Positions 61,130 through 64,000 of a stretch of 64,000 nt of DNA are shown one piece after another. The notes below the pieces were generated by a model that ran no database searches, was not told the DNA's origin, and worked only from the letters and a program-made list of their open reading frames with translations. Positions within the stretch are counted from its first letter, which is position 1; every line of letters begins with the position of its first letter. Origin of the DNA: Oscillatoriophycideae cyanobacterium NC_groundwater_1537_Pr4_S-0.65um_50_18 (GTDB taxonomy: Bacteria > Cyanobacteriota > Cyanobacteriia > Elainellales > Elainellaceae); NCBI GenBank assembly GCA_016208305.1, contig JACQYI010000046.1, forward strand, positions 1 through 64,000. The letters are read 5' to 3'. The translations under genes were made by a program, and so were the position numbers.

Positions 61130-62149
61130 TTACACCTCAACATATTGAGGTGCAAAGGACTTGACCTCCTTAGGCTTCACGTAAACACGCTGGCCTGACT
61201 TGAGCGTAAGGCGATTAAATTCTTCTCGCGTCAAATTGACGGTAAACGTATGATCATCCTCCAGCATTAACTCGGCCTGAATTTCCCAACCCAAATGAAT
61301 GACGCGGTTGACGATCGCCAAACTGGTATCGTTGTCGGGCACTAGCTCAATCTGCACATCATGCGGACGCAAAAATACATTGGGATGTTCAGGTCGGTAC
61401 CCTGCCCGCTTAAAGATCGGCGCATTGCTAGGCAACACATTGACGGGGCCAATAAAGCTCATGACAAACGGCGTTGCCGGATTATCGTAGAGTTCTGCTG
61501 CGCTCCCCACCTGCTCAACGCGCCCTTTATTCATGACCACCAGCTCATCCGAGACTTCCATTGCCTCTTCTTGGTCATGGGTGACAAACACCGTTGTCAC
61601 ATGAACTGTGTCATGCAAATGCCGCAGCCAAATCCGCAAATCTTTTCGCACTTTGGCATCTAGCGCCCCAAACGGTTCATCCAAAAGCAACACTTGAGGT
61701 TCTACCGCTAAGGCTCGTGCTAGAGCTACCCGCTGGCGCTGTCCACCAGAAAGCTGCGAGGGATAGCGATCGCCCAAACCGTTGAGCTGCACCAGCTCCA
61801 GTAGTTCTTCGACCCGATTCTTAATTCGATTTTTGGGCTGTTTGTTAATCTCCAGCCCAAAAGCGATGTTTTGGCGAATGGTCAAATGCTTGAACAGCGC
61901 ATAGTGCTGGAATACAAAACCAATCTTGCGATCCTGCACGCTTTGATAGGTCGCGTCTCGCCCTGTCAAATAAACTTTGCCGCTGTCGGGCAGTTCCAAT
62001 CCGGCAATTAAGCGCAGCAGAGTCGATTTTCCTGAACCTGATGGGCCTAGCAAGGCTACGAGTGATCCAGTTTTAATTTCGACACTGACCTGATCAACAG
62101 CCTGAAAATTACCAAAGTTCTTGGATACGTTATTGACTGAAATCCCCAT
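61130..62149 (-). CDS. cysA: Sulfate/thiosulfate ABC transporter ATPase CysA
   Basis: This 339-residue ABC ATPase has Walker [11 protein letters not shown]-loop [12 protein letters not shown], signature [16 protein letters not shown], Walker [17 protein letters not shown] and [13 protein letters not shown]. The C-terminal region contains the TOBE-type [18 protein letters not shown] that marks CysA-like importers. It energises sulfate/thiosulfate uptake, but no permease or binding-protein gene is adjacent, so it must work with proteins encoded elsewhere or another importer. ATG 62149. It is followed by a hairpin. Confidence 0.93.
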   Translation of the reverse strand: MGISVNNVSKNFGNFQAVDQVSVEIKTGSLVALLGPSGSGKSTLLRLIAGLELPDSGKVYLTGRDATYQSVQDRKIGFVFQHYALFKHLTIRQNIAFGLEINKQPKNRIKNRVEELLELVQLNGLGDRYPSQLSGGQRQRVALARALAVEPQVLLLDEPFGALDAKVRKDLRIWLRHLHDTVHVTTVFVTHDQEEAMEVSDELVVMNKGRVEQVGSAAELYDNPATPFVMSFIGPVNVLPSNAPIFKRAGYRPEHPNVFLRPHDVQIELVPDNDTSLAIVNRVIHLGWEIQAELMLEDDHTFTVNLTREEFNRLTLKSGQRVYVKPKEVKSFAPQYVEV

Positions 62150-62587
62150 GCTGTCTAGTCTCCAAACAAAAGTAGCGACAAATATAGGTTGCCTGATAGC
62201 ATTTCTTACTCAAAACTCTCTAATCAAGCCCGGCAACTCGATCGAGATACTGTATTTTTACCACAGTTTACGCTATTCTTTGCTTATACTCCGGTAATTC
62301 TATCAAATTACTGTAATTTATTTTTCACGACTTTTTCCTAAAATCTGTCGTTCTAGATTCAGAAGTTTACAAATTTACGAAAGCACTCTAAACTGATCGA
62401 AAAACCGGGCTATACAAGTTCTGTTCAGTCTCAGCCACGCTGTTCTCGATCGCTACAGCATACACAAATCGCCTGTGAATAAAATCGCTTGTGAATAAGA
62501 GAGCGTGGAGACGTTGCCCCCCACCCAAGGGTAAACCCCCTGCACTCCGTTCATACTTGTGAATCGCTATCTAGAGCAAATTTTAAT
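62150..62587. other. Upstream region of cysA
   Basis: GTAATT-N6-AATTAC at 62294-62311 is a short palindrome, possibly a regulator-binding site. AAATCGCCTGTGAATA at 62466-62481 is repeated with one change at 62482-62497. I see no gene here. Confidence 0.45.
62294..62311. promoter_or_regulatory. Possible operator upstream of cysA
   Basis: The palindrome GTAATT-CTATCA-AATTAC lies about 145 bp before the cysA ATG. Its form would suit a dimeric regulator, such as a LysR-type protein controlling sulfur uptake. Weak evidence. Confidence 0.3.
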
Positions 62588-63217
62588 TCAACGGTAAATA
62601 TGACTTTCTATCAGAATGAAAATACCTAAACTGATCAAAACAAGTGGAACAATTCGATGACTGTAGCGGGTCAAAAGACGAGTCAATACAAACTGTTTAG
62701 TCAACCGATAAGCAATATAGCACCAAGCTGCAATGAGAACCAAGAATGTTACCAAGATTATAATCAGTTCTGTCACACTGCTGTTTGCAAAGAGAGGCAG
62801 ATAAACTCCAATATTGTCTCCTCCATTAGCCAGGGTGATAGCGGCAACGCTATAGATTTGGGGGGACAAAAGACGAGTGCATAGCCAACCCCAAGATTTT
62901 GGAGTGGAGGGTAGCGCTGTGACTGTTTGAACTTGAGGCTGCTCTTCTGGCTGGAGCAGCTGACTTACACCAATTGCGATCGGCAAAAAACCCAACAACC
63001 CAATCCATGCCTTAGGAACGATGAGTCCTCCGAAAAAACCTGGAAGGCTGGCTAAAACCAGTAACGCAAAGCCCAGGTATTGCCCAAAAACAATGTGTCT
63101 GGGGCGAAAAGTAGCATTTACCTGAGCAAAAAGGAGCGTTAAAATGACAATGTCATCAATATTCGTTGCGGCGAAAGCAGTACTGCCAGATAGGATTGCC
63201 TGTGCTAATTCACCCAT
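62588..63217 (-). CDS. CadD-family cadmium-resistance transporter
   Basis: This 209-residue membrane protein has five or six hydrophobic segments. It begins with the signature SGSTAFAATNIDDIVILTLL, later LANGGDNIGVYLPLFA with the acidic NIDD/NGGDN pairs shared with CadD-like metal exporters, and ends with VLISLGIFILIESHIYR. It probably expels a divalent metal such as Cd2+; the metal is not proven. ATG 63217. The neighbour cysA lies upstream in the opposite sense of function but on the same strand. Confidence 0.85.
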   Translation of the reverse strand: MGELAQAILSGSTAFAATNIDDIVILTLLFAQVNATFRPRHIVFGQYLGFALLVLASLPGFFGGLIVPKAWIGLLGFLPIAIGVSQLLQPEEQPQVQTVTALPSTPKSWGWLCTRLLSPQIYSVAAITLANGGDNIGVYLPLFANSSVTELIIILVTFLVLIAAWCYIAYRLTKQFVLTRLLTRYSHRIVPLVLISLGIFILIESHIYR

Positions 63218-63310
63218 AGCGAACCTTGATGCTTGTGCTGACCTCTCTGCTAATTATCGCTCAACCTCGGCAGAACGTTAGAGCGGCTATAGAATCGCTC
63301 CGACACATCT

Positions 63311-63336
63311 GGATTAATCTGTTGGATTAATCTGTG
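63311..63336. repeat. 13-bp tandem duplication at the kinase stop
   Basis: GGATTAATCTGTT and GGATTAATCTGTG are adjacent, and the second contains the TAA stop of the kinase gene at the right end (63327-63329). Confidence 0.9.
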
Positions 63337-64000
63337 GCATCAGAGCTTTGTCGGATAGGGATCTGGATAATAAATTCTGTTCCCTTTTCAGGGCTAGAAC
63401 TACAGATTAGCTTACCCCTATGTTTCTCAGTAATAATTTGATAGCTAATAGAGAGTCCCATTCCCGTTCCTTTGCCAATAGGTTTTGTGGTGAAGAACGG
63501 ATCAAAAATGCGCTGCTGCGTCTCTTTTGAGATACCCGAACCATTATCTGCGATCGCAATTTGCACCCATTGAGAATTCATCGCAGAAGTTCGAATCGTA
63601 ATTTGGCCAGCATGAATTTTGTTTTCTGGATACGCATGCTTGGTACTCAGTTCTTCTAACGCATCGATCGCATTTGCCAGAATATTCATAAACACCTGGT
63701 TGAGCGATCCGGCATAGCATTCTACAGGAGGTAGTTGACCGTACTCTCGAATCACTCTAATCTCTGGGCTTTCAGGCTTGTTTTTAAAGCGATGCTGTAG
63801 AATTAGCAGCGTGCTCTCGATGCCTTCATGAATATCCACCGCTTTATAATCGGCTTCATCTAACCGGGAAAAGTTGCGGAGCGATCGCACAATCTCACAG
63901 ATGCGCTGGGTTCCCATCTTCATGGACGCCAAAGTTTTAGGCAAATCTTGCTGAATAAACTCTAAATCAAGGTCTGCGGCAGCATTTTGGAGTTCAGGTG
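63327..64000 (-). CDS. Histidine kinase C-terminal part (partial)
   Basis: The frame continues to the window edge without a start. It encodes [20 protein letters not shown] at the edge and then the end of a HisKA-like helix pair ([20 protein letters not shown]) and a complete HATPase: [33 protein letters not shown] and [13 protein letters not shown]. It lacks a C-terminal receiver. The enzyme is a two-component kinase of the NtrB-like class common in cyanobacteria. The sensor region lies outside the window. Confidence 0.88.
   Translation of the reverse strand, partial: PELQNAAADLDLEFIQQDLPKTLASMKMGTQRICEIVRSLRNFSRLDEADYKAVDIHEGIESTLLILQHRFKNKPESPEIRVIREYGQLPPVECYAGSLNQVFMNILANAIDALEELSTKHAYPENKIHAGQITIRTSAMNSQWVQIAIADNGSGISKETQQRIFDPFFTTKPIGKGTGMGLSISYQIITEKHRGKLICSSSPEKGTEFIIQIPIRQSSDATD

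Noticed and set aside
60865-61155. 96-residue minus-strand frame downstream of cysA
   Set aside because: It overlaps the cysA end and reads through the hairpin at 61078-61112. The residues look like random translation, and the best start would be a TTG. A shorter product from about 61068 cannot be excluded.

Overview
The window reads as chromosomal DNA of a cyanobacterium, most likely a filamentous Leptolyngbya/Oscillatoria-type organism. The 8-base palindrome GCGATCGC (HIP1), a cyanobacterial hallmark, occurs throughout. Typically cyanobacterial families are present: a helical carotenoid protein, a cyanoexosortase A with its companion protein, an HpsJ-like protein, and a GAF domain of the bilin-binding cyanobacteriochrome type. 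Both window ends cut genes: a 41-codon 3' end at the left and a histidine kinase lacking its 5' end at the right.

Bases 1-7.3 kb carry an apparently truncated HTH-NACHT NTPase and a signalling pair: a stand-alone PAS protein followed by a 1489-residue hybrid kinase with PAS x3, GAF x2, HisKA, HATPase, REC x2 and HPt. Its first GAF has a DXCF motif and a second cysteine 28 residues later, so it is a candidate photoreceptor.

Bases 7.3-33 kb are one exopolysaccharide locus. Minus-strand genes encode at least 11 glycosyltransferases, a WecA/TagO-type initiating transferase, a Wzy-like multipass protein and a Wzm/Wzt ABC exporter. Plus-strand genes encode a Wza-type export protein and a Wzz/BY-kinase homologue whose ATP-binding motifs are degenerate. 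A minus-strand HpsJ - cyanoexosortase A - associated-protein cluster ends the locus. It mixes parts of the Wzy-dependent and ABC-dependent routes, and no Wzx flippase is visible.

Bases 33-44.9 kb hold a helical carotenoid protein, two more large hybrid kinases, a PhoD-like phosphatase and an SH3 lipoprotein.

Bases 45-63 kb are dominated by metal homeostasis: a Cys-rich copper-storage protein, feoAB behind a Fur-like palindrome, znuA-znuC-znuB behind a Zur-like palindrome, and a copper set made of an Atx1-type chaperone, a CopA ATPase, a membrane-anchored cupredoxin, a methyltransferase translationally coupled to it, and a tandem DUF305 lipoprotein with a Met-rich linker. An RTX protein, a KAS III paralogue, a DUF202 protein, an orphan CysA and a CadD-type transporter are interspersed.

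Two features lie outside the gene content. One is a family of long hairpins whose arms differ between copies but stay self-complementary; some sit at gene ends and one supplies the end of a glycosyltransferase gene. The other is a striking number of short direct tandem duplications of 10-17 bp, spread over genes and gaps. No CRISPR array, rRNA, tRNA or intact insertion sequence was recognised.
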